Assembly (NCBI GenBank): GCA_009602725.1
Contig: WELB01000018.1
Coordinates: forward strand, 105,273-120,593
Direction of reading: 5' to 3'
Source: Spirogloea muscicola
Taxonomy: Eukaryota > Streptophyta > Zygnematophyceae > Spirogloeales > Spirogloeaceae
Length of the DNA: 15,321 bases
Below are positions 8,134 to 15,321 of this stretch, in pieces. The notes beneath the pieces were generated by a model. That model was not told the origin of the DNA and made no database searches. It saw only the letters and a list, made by a program, of their open reading frames with translations. Numbering within the stretch: position 1 is the first letter of the stretch; each line of letters begins with the position of its first letter. A program made the translations under genes and the position numbers.

Positions 8134-8203
8134 CTTGTACTCTGCTCTTTCTTTTTTGGGCTGGCTGTTCCAGCCCCTATCCTCAATGGGCGAGCTCTCT
8201 TCT
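8134..8203 (+). repeat. LINE-type hairpin tail without coding end
   Basis: CTTGTACTCTGCTCTTTC, TTTTGGGCTGGCTGTTCCAG, CCCCTATCCTCAATGGGCGA and GCTCTCTTCT. It is nearly the same as the tail at 7868-7992 from the hairpin onward. The coding portion expected upstream is replaced by the inverted fragment and unassigned sequence at 8061-8133. Confidence 0.7.
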
Positions 8204-8240
8204 ATAATGTAGCCTTGTTTAGTCTGCACTCGACTCTGCC

Positions 8241-8400
8241 TGAACAACGTATTGGCTTGAATTGGCCTCTTTTTCAATTCATGCGCCCCGCGCGCCTTCT
8301 CTCTTTCCTTATCCTTTGCCCGAACGATAGTTTGGCTTGAGTTGGCCCCCTTTTGATTTCATGCGCACCACGCGCCTTCTCTTCGTCCTTTCGAATGTTA
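8241..8400 (+). repeat. Imperfect 80-bp tandem repeat, two units
   Basis: TTGGCTTGA starts at 8252 and again at 8332. Each unit runs on through TTGGCC, a T-rich stretch, TTCATGCGC and CGCGCCTTCTC, and each is preceded by GAAC. The units differ by several substitutions and a small indel. They sit between one LINE tail and the next coding remnant, where a 5' end or a promoter-like repeat could lie. Confidence 0.65.
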
Positions 8401-8729
8401 GCCTCGCCTGCTGCTGCGCCAGTAGCCGCCGTTCAGCGCGTCGCTGGTCGACGCCAGATCACCGGACGGCAGGTCCCAAGCGCCTGCCACCACCAGAAGA
8501 AACTGCGCCCGCCCACAGAGAACCAGAGCTTGCCCGGCTTTGTGGTGCACATTATGAGCCCGAGCTCGCTGCAGTCAGGCTGACACGAAGGGTGCTGCTG
8601 TTTTTGAGGGCCGCTTTGGAGGCCAAGCGAGTGCATGCAGAGCAAATGTACGAGTGCATCCACGCTATGTGGAGCTGCAGGCTGGGCGGAGCAGGGCCCT
8701 CTCAGCTGCTGCTCACTCGTGGTTACTGA
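8401..8729 (+). pseudogene. LINE ORF C-terminal remnant, copy 5 (+)
   Basis: An open stretch of about 110 codons ends in GAGPSQLLLTRGY with TGA 8727-8729. The last residues match the family terminus; the upstream part (for example RRVLLFLRAALEAKRVHAEQ) looks like a helical ORF2 tail but does not align by eye with copy 3. It is probably a different subfamily, 5'-truncated. Confidence 0.55.
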
Positions 8730-8746
8730 GCTTCCCTCATTCGGCT

Positions 8747-8820
8747 CCTCTTGACCTTGTCCATTCCTTTTGGGCTGGCTTCTCCCAGCCACCAGTCAAT
8801 TCGGCCGAGCTTTTCTCCCT
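8747..8820 (+). repeat. LINE hairpin tail of copy 5
   Basis: TTGACCTTGTCCATTCC, TTTTGGGCTGGCTTCTCCCA, GCCACC, and a weaker match of the GGCGAGC end (CGGCCGAGC). It lies 17 nt after the stop of copy 5. Confidence 0.7.
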
Positions 8821-8866
8821 CTGCGGTAGTCTCGTGTCTAGCTGTGTAGTTTTAGGCGCCTTCCGG

Positions 8867-8945
8867 CTCTTTGGACCTTGTCCATTCTTTTTGGGCTGGC
8901 CCTTCCCAGCCCCTACCTTCTGTGGGCGAGCAAGTTCTTTCTTTC
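8867..8945 (+). repeat. Tandem second hairpin tail after copy 5
   Basis: TTTGGACCTTGTCCATTC, TTTTTGGGCTGGCCCTTCCC, AGCCCCTACC, TGTGGGCGAGC and a pyrimidine-rich TTCTTTCTTTCT end. It follows the previous tail by about 50 nt with no coding end between them. It is one of the best-preserved tails in the window. Confidence 0.75.
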
Positions 8946-9563
8946 TCGGTATCCCAGTGTCAGCAAGACGATGTTGTACGAGCAGAGGGGTGCAAAGCTA
9001 ACCGGTGGTGGAGCCCTTTGACTCAGTAAGGCCAAAGGGGGCTTACTCTGAAAGGGTACAAAACGATGGCGCAGCAATAAAAACTTGACACACAATCTGC
9101 CGGCAGTCATTTAGAAGAGCTTGCTGACTACGCTTTGACGAGCACATACAAGCAGGGACAGGAGACATTCGACTGGCATCAAGAAGAATGGCATTGCGCG
9201 CCTGGGATGCTGGTGCCACGCACTTGTTCAGTTTGCAAACACAGCTATTCTTATGATTTGGCAGCGCCATTTGCCAGCCCAGTCATTTATTCAATGAGAA
9301 TACAGCTCGTCAGGCACGTTCGCAGCCAGCAGGATCCGTGCAAATTGGCACGGCAATCAGAAATACAGTCTATGAGTGGAGCGGACAGGCATTGGCTTGC
9401 AGCACTGCAGCCGCTGTGGTAGCTATGCCAGCTGTAAGCGGCTAAGCTTTCGTATAGCTACAACAGCGTCCAGCGGTGCACGGCAGAGGCACTTGAAGAT
9501 GCCATGACGGGTGGTCACGGCAGTGTCCCTACTGGTCGATGCAGTCACGCTGCTGCGTGACAC
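8946..9563. other. Intergenic, 3' flank of the bHLH gene
   Basis: Mixed-composition DNA with no recognisable coding exons on either strand. It should include the 3' UTR of the bHLH gene. CCCTTTG and CAAAGGG near 9013-9038 form a small inverted repeat. No TGTAA signal is visible on the minus strand here. Confidence 0.45.
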
Positions 9564-11021
9564 TCAAGCAATTGAGAAGCTCGCCATGGTGGCAGTGTTA
9601 TGCTGGACCTGCGCCTCAAGCGCCTTCACGCGGCCCTGCAGCGAGCGGATGTACGCGACCGCGTCCTCGAGCATGGCGGACGTGTCAACGCGGGCGTGGC
9701 TCTTGGGCATGACTTCCTTGAGGCGCTGCAGGCGCACAGAGATGCGCTCGCGGCGCACGCGCTCAGCCACGCTTCGTGGTTTGGTGCTTTGCGACACGCT
9801 GGCGGCCCGTCGTCGGCTTGCTGGCTGCCCGTAGAAGTCGTCGTCAGCAGCGTCCTCCTCGCCATCGTCGCTGCCGGCCCCTCCAAGGCTACCCCCGGCA
9901 CAGGGCCTCGGATCGCTGCTGCCAGGCGGCGTACCGCCGCTGCTGTCGCACTGCAGCGCCTGGTCCAGGCCCACCGTGACGTCGCTACACCCCCCGCTGC
10001 CATCAGCACAGTCGGCCCGCAACCGCTTCGCGCCCTGTGCAGCCTGCAGCATCACCGGGATGCTTGGCACGTCGGGGTTACCCCAGCTGTTGAAGTCCGA
10101 CTTGGACGCCGTGGGGCTCTCGCCGCGCGCACCGCTTGCACCAGGCGTGGCCAGGCTGCCACGGGGCTTCAGGTTCAGTGCTGGCGAGACGAGCGGGAAG
10201 TCGCCGTTGCTGCGATTCAGCAGACCCTCCAGCGCCGAGTAGGACAGGCCTCGCGGCGGCATCGTGGGCTGTCGGTGCTGTGGCAGGCAGCCGGCCGACG
10301 GCCGGGGCGCCGCTGGCGGCCAGGAGGCCTGGTAGGTGATGGAGCTGCTCGCCCCGCCGCCCCCGCTGGCAGAGTTGACCCCGACCCCGGGCAGCAGCGG
10401 CAGCGGCGCTTGGCCGCCGCTGAGGCCGCCCGGAGTCAGCAGGAGCTGCTTGCTGGCGAAATTCAGGAGGCTCAGGCTTGGGCTGCCCCCGACCAGGCCC
10501 AGGTCCAGCGGCATCAGCGACAGAGCCGGCGTCGCTGACGTGCTACCGCTGCCATTGTCGAGCGGTGGCACGATGTCCCAAAGGTCGCCGGAGGGGCTGC
10601 GGCTGTGCGCCGGCGGGGCTGTGTAGGGCGTGCAGCTGGAGTTGGAGGTCGGGGAGAAGAGCAGGAGCGACGGCGGCGGCGGGAGTCGCAGGCCCAACAC
10701 CTTGGCGGCAGGAGTAGCAGCGGCGGCAGCGGCAGCGGCGGCGGCAGGGGCTGCTGCCGGCTCGGGAATTGCGCCAGCATTAGCAGCGGCAGCAACGGCT
10801 GACGCCCACATGGTGTCTCCCAGCTCCGAGTCGGCGCTGGTCTCCACCATGGACGGCACCATCCAGCCCTCCGAGGCCTCCAGGGCAGACGTGGTGGAGC
10901 CGCCGCAGCCCGCGCCGTCGAGCAGGTCCTCGATGTTCCACAGGTCCGCAACCCCGGGCTCGTCGGTGCCGCCGTGGCCCAGCAGGTGCAAACCCGGCTT
11001 GACGTCCAGCGCGGCCGCCAT
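9564..11021 (-). CDS. bHLH transcription factor, plant AKS/FBH (subfamily IX)-like
   Basis: Single-exon coding region of 485 aa. The start ATG (11021-11019) is the first ATG downstream of a TATA box at 11256-11249; the frame is open further upstream but without ATG. Most of the protein is low complexity: an acidic N-terminal part (EPGVADLWNIEDLLDG) that may act in activation, an Ala run, then Ser/Pro/Gly-rich sequence. The bHLH lies at the C-terminus, about residues 414-475. The basic region KPRSVAERVRRERIS is followed by RLQRLKEVMPKS, a loop, and DTSAMLEDAVAYIRSLQ, then GRVKALEAQVQ as a short coiled-coil extension. PRSxAERVRRxRIS plus AML(D/E)xAVxYIxxLQ is the signature of plant AKS/FBH-type bHLH proteins, which bind E-boxes (CANNTG). 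Glu and Arg at basic positions 9, 12 and 13 are present, so DNA binding is expected; position 5 is Arg rather than His. Targets are unknown. The orthology claim is moderate. Confidence 0.87.
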   Translation of the reverse strand: MAAALDVKPGLHLLGHGGTDEPGVADLWNIEDLLDGAGCGGSTTSALEASEGWMVPSMVETSADSELGDTMWASAVAAAANAGAIPEPAAAPAAAAAAAAAATPAAKVLGLRLPPPPSLLLFSPTSNSSCTPYTAPPAHSRSPSGDLWDIVPPLDNGSGSTSATPALSLMPLDLGLVGGSPSLSLLNFASKQLLLTPGGLSGGQAPLPLLPGVGVNSASGGGGASSSITYQASWPPAAPRPSAGCLPQHRQPTMPPRGLSYSALEGLLNRSNGDFPLVSPALNLKPRGSLATPGASGARGESPTASKSDFNSWGNPDVPSIPVMLQAAQGAKRLRADCADGSGGCSDVTVGLDQALQCDSSGGTPPGSSDPRPCAGGSLGGAGSDDGEEDAADDDFYGQPASRRRAASVSQSTKPRSVAERVRRERISVRLQRLKEVMPKSHARVDTSAMLEDAVAYIRSLQGRVKALEAQVQHNTATMASFSIA

Positions 11022-11248
11022 GTGCGCCGAGCCCCCGCGCGACGGAGACGCGAGTCGGGCCACGGTGCTGGAGGCGGCAGAGGGGGGCCCGGGGAGGCGT
11101 GCTGCGGGCCCAGGCGACGAGCTCGGGCACGGGGAGGGGTGTGAATGGATTGCGGCGGCGGGCTGCAGCTGCTTTGTGGGGGGGCCGCGGGGGGGTGTGA
11201 TGTCCACCTGGCTGGGGGCCGTCTGGCCGGGGGGGGCGCGGCGGCCAG

Positions 11249-11256
11249 CTTATATG
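11249..11256 (-). promoter_or_regulatory. TATA box of the bHLH gene
   Basis: Minus-strand CATATAAG in an otherwise extremely GC-rich stretch, about 230 nt upstream of the first ATG. A start site near 11220-11225 would give a 5' UTR of about 200 nt with no upstream ATG. Confidence 0.6.
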
Positions 11257-11289
11257 GGCCCCTGGCGCGGACCAGCGGTGCTGACGCCN

Positions 11290-12063
11290 ACACGGGGCGC
11301 CATGCCAGCTCGCGCGCGCCGCACGAAGCCCGCCCTGCCGGGCGCGCGGGCGGGGGCCCCGGGCGGGGGGGTGGCCTTAGCCCCCCATCATCCATGGCGT
11401 CCCCCCACCGCCCCCGCCCGAGCGTCGGCCGTCCGTACCCCGTCGGCGGGCCCGAATCCCTCTGTTGCAGATCCTGGGCATCATCACCCCCTCCCTGGGC
11501 CCCCGCCCGGCGACAGCGTGCGCGCGTCCTGCATCGCGCTTAGCCCCCTGGCGGCAGCAGTGCCGCTCCTCCCCGGCGCCGGGCCGGACTGTTCGTTCCG
11601 CCAGCCTGGTTCCTGGGGGCCTCCCCGTAGCCCGCCCTGCCAGGGGGCCGGCACAGACAGCTGGACCGGGGCGCGCCGGCCCGGAGCCCTGCGGGATACG
11701 CGCTGCGGGCCCGGCTCGTCGCCTTGCGGGCCGCCCAGGCCCGCCCGGGCTCCCGCCCGCCACGACGGCGGTCGTGGACCGCCACGTCCGCCGGAGTGCC
11801 TCCGTGGACGCGCCCGGCGCCGGATGGCGCGCCACGTCGGCGTGCGGCGCCCTCCTCCCCCTCCGCGGCCGTGCCAAGCCTTCCCATGCCTTTCCCCCGT
11901 TGCCCTAAGGGCGAGCACGCACGACGGCAACCCCAGCTCCTCGTTGCGGGCCTCCCATGTCCGCGACGGCGGCTGCAACGGCGGCGGCTCCCACTTGGCC
12001 GGACATGCCCCGCCGTTGAGCCGCCGCCGCTGGCCCAAACGCTGGCTCACCCGTCAGGCCACC
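11290..12063. other. Divergent GC-rich intergenic region (bHLH / zinc-finger gene)
   Basis: Holds the upstream regions of two divergent genes. Long open frames on both strands are low-complexity Pro/Arg/Ala/Gly and are composition artefacts. A perfect 12-bp inverted repeat (CGGCGGCGGCTC at 11979-11990, complement at 12018-12029, 27-nt spacer) lies 35 nt before the plus-strand start codon. No plus-strand TATA box is visible. One undetermined base is present at 11289. Confidence 0.45.
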
Positions 12064-12886
12064 ATGATCAGTAGCGCCGGCCCCGCCTGGCAGCTCCGGC
12101 CCCCGCCCGGTCCCGTCCGGAGGCCACGGCGAGCGGGCCTGCTGTGCCTTCGCCGTCTGCCCCCGACGTCGGCGTCGTCGCCGTCGTGGCGGGGCCCCAC
12201 GCCGCGGCGCAACGGCGAGGAGCGGGCCGAGACGGTGCTGACCTCCGCGGAGCCGCTGCCGCTGCCCATGCCGTACCCCGACTCGCGGCCGCTGCCCAAG
12301 GAGGCCATCGACAAGATCCTCCAGTGCGACCCCGAAGTCGAGGTAAGCGCCGGTCCCTCCGTGCTGCGGGCCTCACTCTCGCTCACGACACAGCCTTCCC
12401 TTGCCGCCTGCTGGCAATATACAGAGCACCGGCTTGGAGAGGACTTTGAGCGTACACGATCCTCATTTCTAGGTCTGTAAACTTAGAGCTTGATTCCAGA
12501 AGCTTAGTTGTGTCACTGACAACCTCCTCCGCCACCGCAGTTCTGCAAAGAGCCAGTGTACCAGTGGACGGGTTTGTGCCAGCGATGCCGCGGTACAGGC
12601 TTGGTCAGCTTCTACCGCAGCGGCCGCGAGGTCATCAGCAAGTGCATCACCTGCGTCGGCTTAGGTATGCCCACTCAGCTCTGGATCTCGTCATGCAGTC
12701 TTGAAGCTCAGGAGGCTCTTGCCCACTTTCCGATGCCCTGCATCCATTCGCAAACTGACAGCCAGTAAGCTAAGCTGGAAGCAATCCTCACTCAGCTGCC
12801 GCTGCTTGAGTGCAGGATACGTGCAGAAGTACACTGTACGGGAGGATGTCGAGGCCATGTCAGACAACGAGGGGTTAGGCTCGTAA
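12064..12886 (+). CDS. DnaJ-type zinc-finger protein (two CxxCxGxG repeats), likely plastid
   Basis: Three exons (12064-12342, 12541-12664, 12816-12886) encode 157 aa; donors GTAAGC and GTATGC, acceptors CGCAG and TGCAG. The start lies in a strong context, GCCACCATGA. Residues 1 to about 60 are rich in Arg, Pro, Ser and Ala with almost no acidic residues, as in a chloroplast transit peptide. The conserved part starts at LPKEAIDKILQCDPEVEFCK and continues with QWTGLCQRCRGTGLVSFY (CxxCxGxG at 106-113) and VISKCITCVGLGYVQKY (CxxCxGxG at 128-135). It ends EDVEAMSDNEGLGS. Two repeats give four cysteines, enough for one zinc ion, as in small plant DnaJ cysteine-rich proteins without a J domain. Related plastid proteins (BSD2, LQY1, PSA2) act as chaperones or disulfide-linked assembly factors for photosynthetic complexes. 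The exact orthologue is not identified, and a chaperone role is inferred from the domain only. Confidence 0.82.
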
Positions 12887-13608
12887 GGTGGACGAGTGCC
12901 GCCTTGGTGGCTCCCCAAAGTAGGCATGACAGGTGCACCAGGGCAAGGCAAGAAGAGCTGATTCGTTGTGACTTACAAGTGCAATAAGCCTTTGCTCCCG
13001 CGTCAAGCTACTTTTGAGTCAGGCGTGACTTGGAGTTGACTTGATTGGAGGCCAAGTAGGTCATGCTGGTGCGGGATTTGGGCGCTTCCAAATTAAGCAT
13101 CTTCTTGCCTGCTCGTGTAGAGCTCCCACCTTCTACTCGTGTGATGCCCAGCGCAAGCATGGCATCTAAACCCTGCACTACTGTAGACCAGCAGGAAATA
13201 GTAAGAGGGTGCGTACTTTACCCCATAACTTCATGTACAACCCATTATCTTCACCCTCCTGCGTGAGGTGCAATTTTGATATGTCGAGCTGTGTGCGCCA
13301 GTCATTACCCCAGTGCTGCCGTCTGCCTCAGTAACCAGGTCTTGCAGGGCATTACCTGGAGGCTTTGTCGGAGACGCTCTTGACAGCACATTGCTATGTT
13401 GGCAATGCCAATATCGAGCATTATTTACTGCCATAGAGCAGAGTGATTTGAGCATTTCTGATACCCTGACCCCCTAGAGAAGCAATTGTCTACCAAGCTC
13501 TGAATTGCAATCTGTTTGAAGACAACTGCTAGTATACTCACTGGCCAGCATGTCAGCCCAGCTTGTACAGCTCGACTACGTACTGTTGCTCGGGGTAACA
13601 TACAAGGG
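12887..13608. other. Convergent 3' intergenic region
   Basis: AT-richer DNA between the zinc-finger gene and the DUF4864-like gene, both ending here. No exons, hairpin tails or RNA genes are recognised. A minus-strand TGTAA (TTACA at 12973-12977) could be a polyadenylation signal for the leftward gene, though it is over 600 nt beyond its stop. Confidence 0.4.
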
Positions 13609-15321
13609 TCACACATTTGCATAGTCGCCAACTCGCATCCCAACCACCATCCAGCAGTCTTTGTAAGCGCCAGAAGCGACCTGTGAGAATGAGACTGCTT
13701 GTCAGCCCCCAACATGTAGAGCTCTTCCACACTCAGACGCACCAAGCAATAACGACCAATAGTATCAATGCACCTAGCACGGCCAATCTTGGCTCCTTAT
13801 GATTCTTAGATGCAACCAGCACTGAGAGTTGAAACATTGGCCACACCAGGAGCTTGTTAGCCCTCTCACCTTCTCCAAGCAAAACGTGTATGTGTGGAGC
13901 CTCTCCCCTCCCTGCGCCCTTCCGGAGGTCACCTTCACGGCCTGCAGGGCCTTCAGGTCACCCTTGCCGTGGAAGACCATTGGCGAGGCCAACTGCGCCA
14001 GACCACTTCCAAGCTGTTCAGAACCAGACTAAGCGAGAGAAATCTGCATACGCACACAAAATCCCTTTGACACCAGACACCTGTCGATCATCTACCTTCC
14101 CTGCTAGAGCCTCCCAAGCAGTAGCAGCAGGTGCAAGCAGTATGATGAGTCAAGAGATGGTAACAACGAGACAGGAAAATATCTCGCTTGGAAGTGGCAC
14201 AACGCCGTTAGGAGACTAGAAGCTGTTGCTGCCACCGGAGTTATTGCTCTGAGATCTTGACAACATATTTCAGGGGTGCAGGGCAGACGACAAAAACCTC
14301 ATGATCTGTCTCACCTCCCAATGTGTGCAGTTGAGGAGGGGCGCATACATGGGCTCCCGCAGGAGCAACACAAACTGCTCCACAGACACAAAATGTGGGT
14401 GGGCGTCCCACGCCCGGGCCGCGGACACTGGTGCTCGGGCCTGCGACCACATCGTGGGCCCGGCAAAGCCACAACGAAGCCAAGATATCAACGCTTCTGC
14501 CACCTCTTAGGCGAACGCCTTTTACCTGCTCATTACCTCAGCTTGTCCAATATGGACCTGCGACGGAAAGCCACTCTATCTGCTCTCACTATCCTCTAAG
14601 CTGAAACAGTCACTTGCACCTGAAACCCAAAAGTCGGAAGACCGCAAGGATGCTGCAAAGCCATGCCCCACACCTCTGCTGACAATGCCAGGGCTTTATA
14701 CTGCAGGGAAAGAGGTACTGCGCATGGGGTTTTGCACTTGTGACATGCATTGACCTCGGCAACCTCCCACCTTGTTTTTAACGTGTACTAGCGCATTGCT
14801 GAAAGGGCTCCAACGACAAAGGCTTGCCCGGTCGGAGAACCTGCCCGCCGTAGCTTGGAGCTCGTACCTGCCCTGCCAGCATCTCGTCAACCCGCAGGGG
14901 CATGGCGAAGGCGAAGGCGGTCTGGATGCCGGAGTTCTCCTCCGGCCAGTCGTTGCGCATGAGCGCGTCCATCTGGGCGCCGGCCGGCGCAGTAACTGTG
15001 GCTTAATGGGCCGGGGTTAAGGCCGAGGCCTACTGGCGCCTCTGCCACTGCCGCGCCATCTCCAAGGCAGCGACAGGGCCGGGCACAGCCGCGACCGAAG
15101 CGGGTCAAATGAATCTCATGTGATCGATAAACCTCTCATACAACTGATAGATCCTACGCCGAGCGCAACGGCAGGCCGGGCGAGCGTCGGGGGCGCGTAC
15201 CTGGACCCGCACCACCGCCGTGGGCGGCATGAGCGCCGTCGGGCGCGGCGGGCCGCGCGGCGCCGCGGCCAGCGCCGGGGTCTCGTTGACGCGCCGCGCG
15301 AACTCCGCCGCCAGGCCGTCC
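13609..15321 (-). CDS. DUF4864-like (NTF2-like fold) protein, 5' end outside window
   Basis: Five exons are visible: 15321-15201 (open at the edge), 14972-14868, 14440-14315, 14013-13870 and 13680-13609, stop TGA 13611-13609. All junctions are phase 0 with GT..AG, giving at least 188 aa. Order of features: an Ala/Pro-rich part ending PPTAVVRVQMDALMRNDWP, GIQTAFAFAMPL, a variable stretch, ARAWDAHPHFVSVEQFVLLL, REPMYAPLLNCTHWE, PMVFHGKGD, LKALQAVKV, HTYTFCLEKV, and AYKDCWMVVGMRVGDYANV at the C-terminus. The pattern (multiple-use helix with AFAFA, a Y-x-PLL segment, AVQAVxV strand, YTF strand, final W-x-V-x-G strand) fits the small alpha+beta DUF4864 family found in bacteria and in plant and algal plastid proteins, as judged from memory of the family pattern. 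Biochemical function is unknown. Exon 4 could instead start at 13992 (acceptor GCGCAG), which would drop seven residues in frame. Confidence 0.72.

Larger units (their letters stand above)
6143..8945. mobile_element. Nest of truncated non-LTR retrotransposon (LINE) copies
   Basis: At least five coding tails and six hairpin-type 3' tails are packed into 2.8 kb, mostly head to tail on the plus strand. One copy points left (6290-6497) and one inverted coding scrap lies at 7993-8060. Coding tails end in SLSDLRLLTRGY-like peptides followed by TGA or TAA. 3' tails contain GGACCTTGTCCATTCTTTTT, the GGGCTGG...CCAGCCC hairpin and an ATGGGCGAGC...TTCTTTC end. No copy has a reverse transcriptase domain, so all are 5'-truncated and inactive. 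The pattern (3' ends kept, 5' ends lost, insertions next to or into earlier tails) is typical of target-primed LINE integration. Confidence 0.8.

Noticed and set aside
11022-11207. Upstream extension of the bHLH frame by 62 codons
   Set aside because: The open frame begins at GTG, has no ATG before 11021, and lies in the expected 5' UTR below the TATA box.
11289-11289. Ambiguous base (n) as a biological feature
   Set aside because: A sequencing or assembly uncertainty in a GC-rich stretch outside all coding exons.
11484-12050. 188-codon minus-strand open frame in the divergent region
   Set aside because: Arg/Gly/Pro-rich translation typical of GC-rich non-coding DNA, with no splice or start evidence.
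12144-12449. Alternative plus-strand frame starting at 12144 as the first exon of the zinc-finger gene
   Set aside because: The homologous block PKEAIDKILQCDPEVE is in the other frame and joins in phase to exon 2; the 12144 frame is Ala/Gly/Arg filler.
10630-12480. 616-codon plus-strand open frame across the bHLH gene and the intergenic region
   Set aside because: Antisense to the bHLH coding region and low complexity. Only its last part (from the ATG at 12064 to 12342) is a real exon; the rest reflects GC-rich DNA lacking stops.
1-15321. CRISPR array, tRNA or rRNA genes, bacterial operon signals
   Set aside because: Repeats present are LINE-derived and irregularly spaced, no cloverleaf or rRNA sequence was recognised, and spliced genes show the DNA is eukaryotic nuclear.

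Overview
The window looks like nuclear DNA of a green alga (Chlorophyta, probably Trebouxiophyceae). Coding exons are GC-rich, introns and spacers are AT-richer, introns are short to medium with GT..AG borders, and five plant-type protein families can be read through spliced exons. Assignment to a genus is not possible from sequence reading alone. All gene models are splice reconstructions made by eye.

Layout: (1) 68-1856 (+) is a GT14 (DUF266, Core-2/I-branching-like) glycosyltransferase with an 11-nt first coding exon and a type II membrane anchor. (2) 2506-5587 (-) is a 12-exon glutaminyl-peptide cyclotransferase of the plant/bacterial beta-propeller type, convergent with GT14. (3) 5588-6142 is a GC-rich upstream region with two CCAAT motifs and no convincing gene. 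(4) 6143-8945 is a nest of degraded, mostly 5'-truncated non-LTR retrotransposon (LINE) copies in both orientations. They share the C-terminal peptide SDLRLLTRGY and a 3' tail built on a GGGCTGG/CCAGCCC hairpin. The longest copy (6605-7493) keeps a Cys-Cys-His-Cys cluster and what looks like a PD-(D/E)XK endonuclease core. Solo tails of the same family lie in intron 1 of GT14 and downstream of the cyclotransferase. (5) 9564-11021 (-) is a bHLH transcription factor with an intron-free coding region and a TATA box. (6) 12064-12886 (+) is a predicted plastid protein with a two-repeat DnaJ-type zinc finger, divergent from the bHLH gene. (7) 13609-15321 (-) is the 3' part of a gene for a DUF4864-like protein, cut by the window edge.

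The genes do not form a pathway. GT14 and the cyclotransferase both belong to the secretory system (glycosylation and N-terminal pyroglutamate formation), which may be coincidence. The part most worth a second look is the LINE nest with its recurrent hairpin tail, which shows the self-insertion or tandem habit known from algal LINEs such as Zepp.
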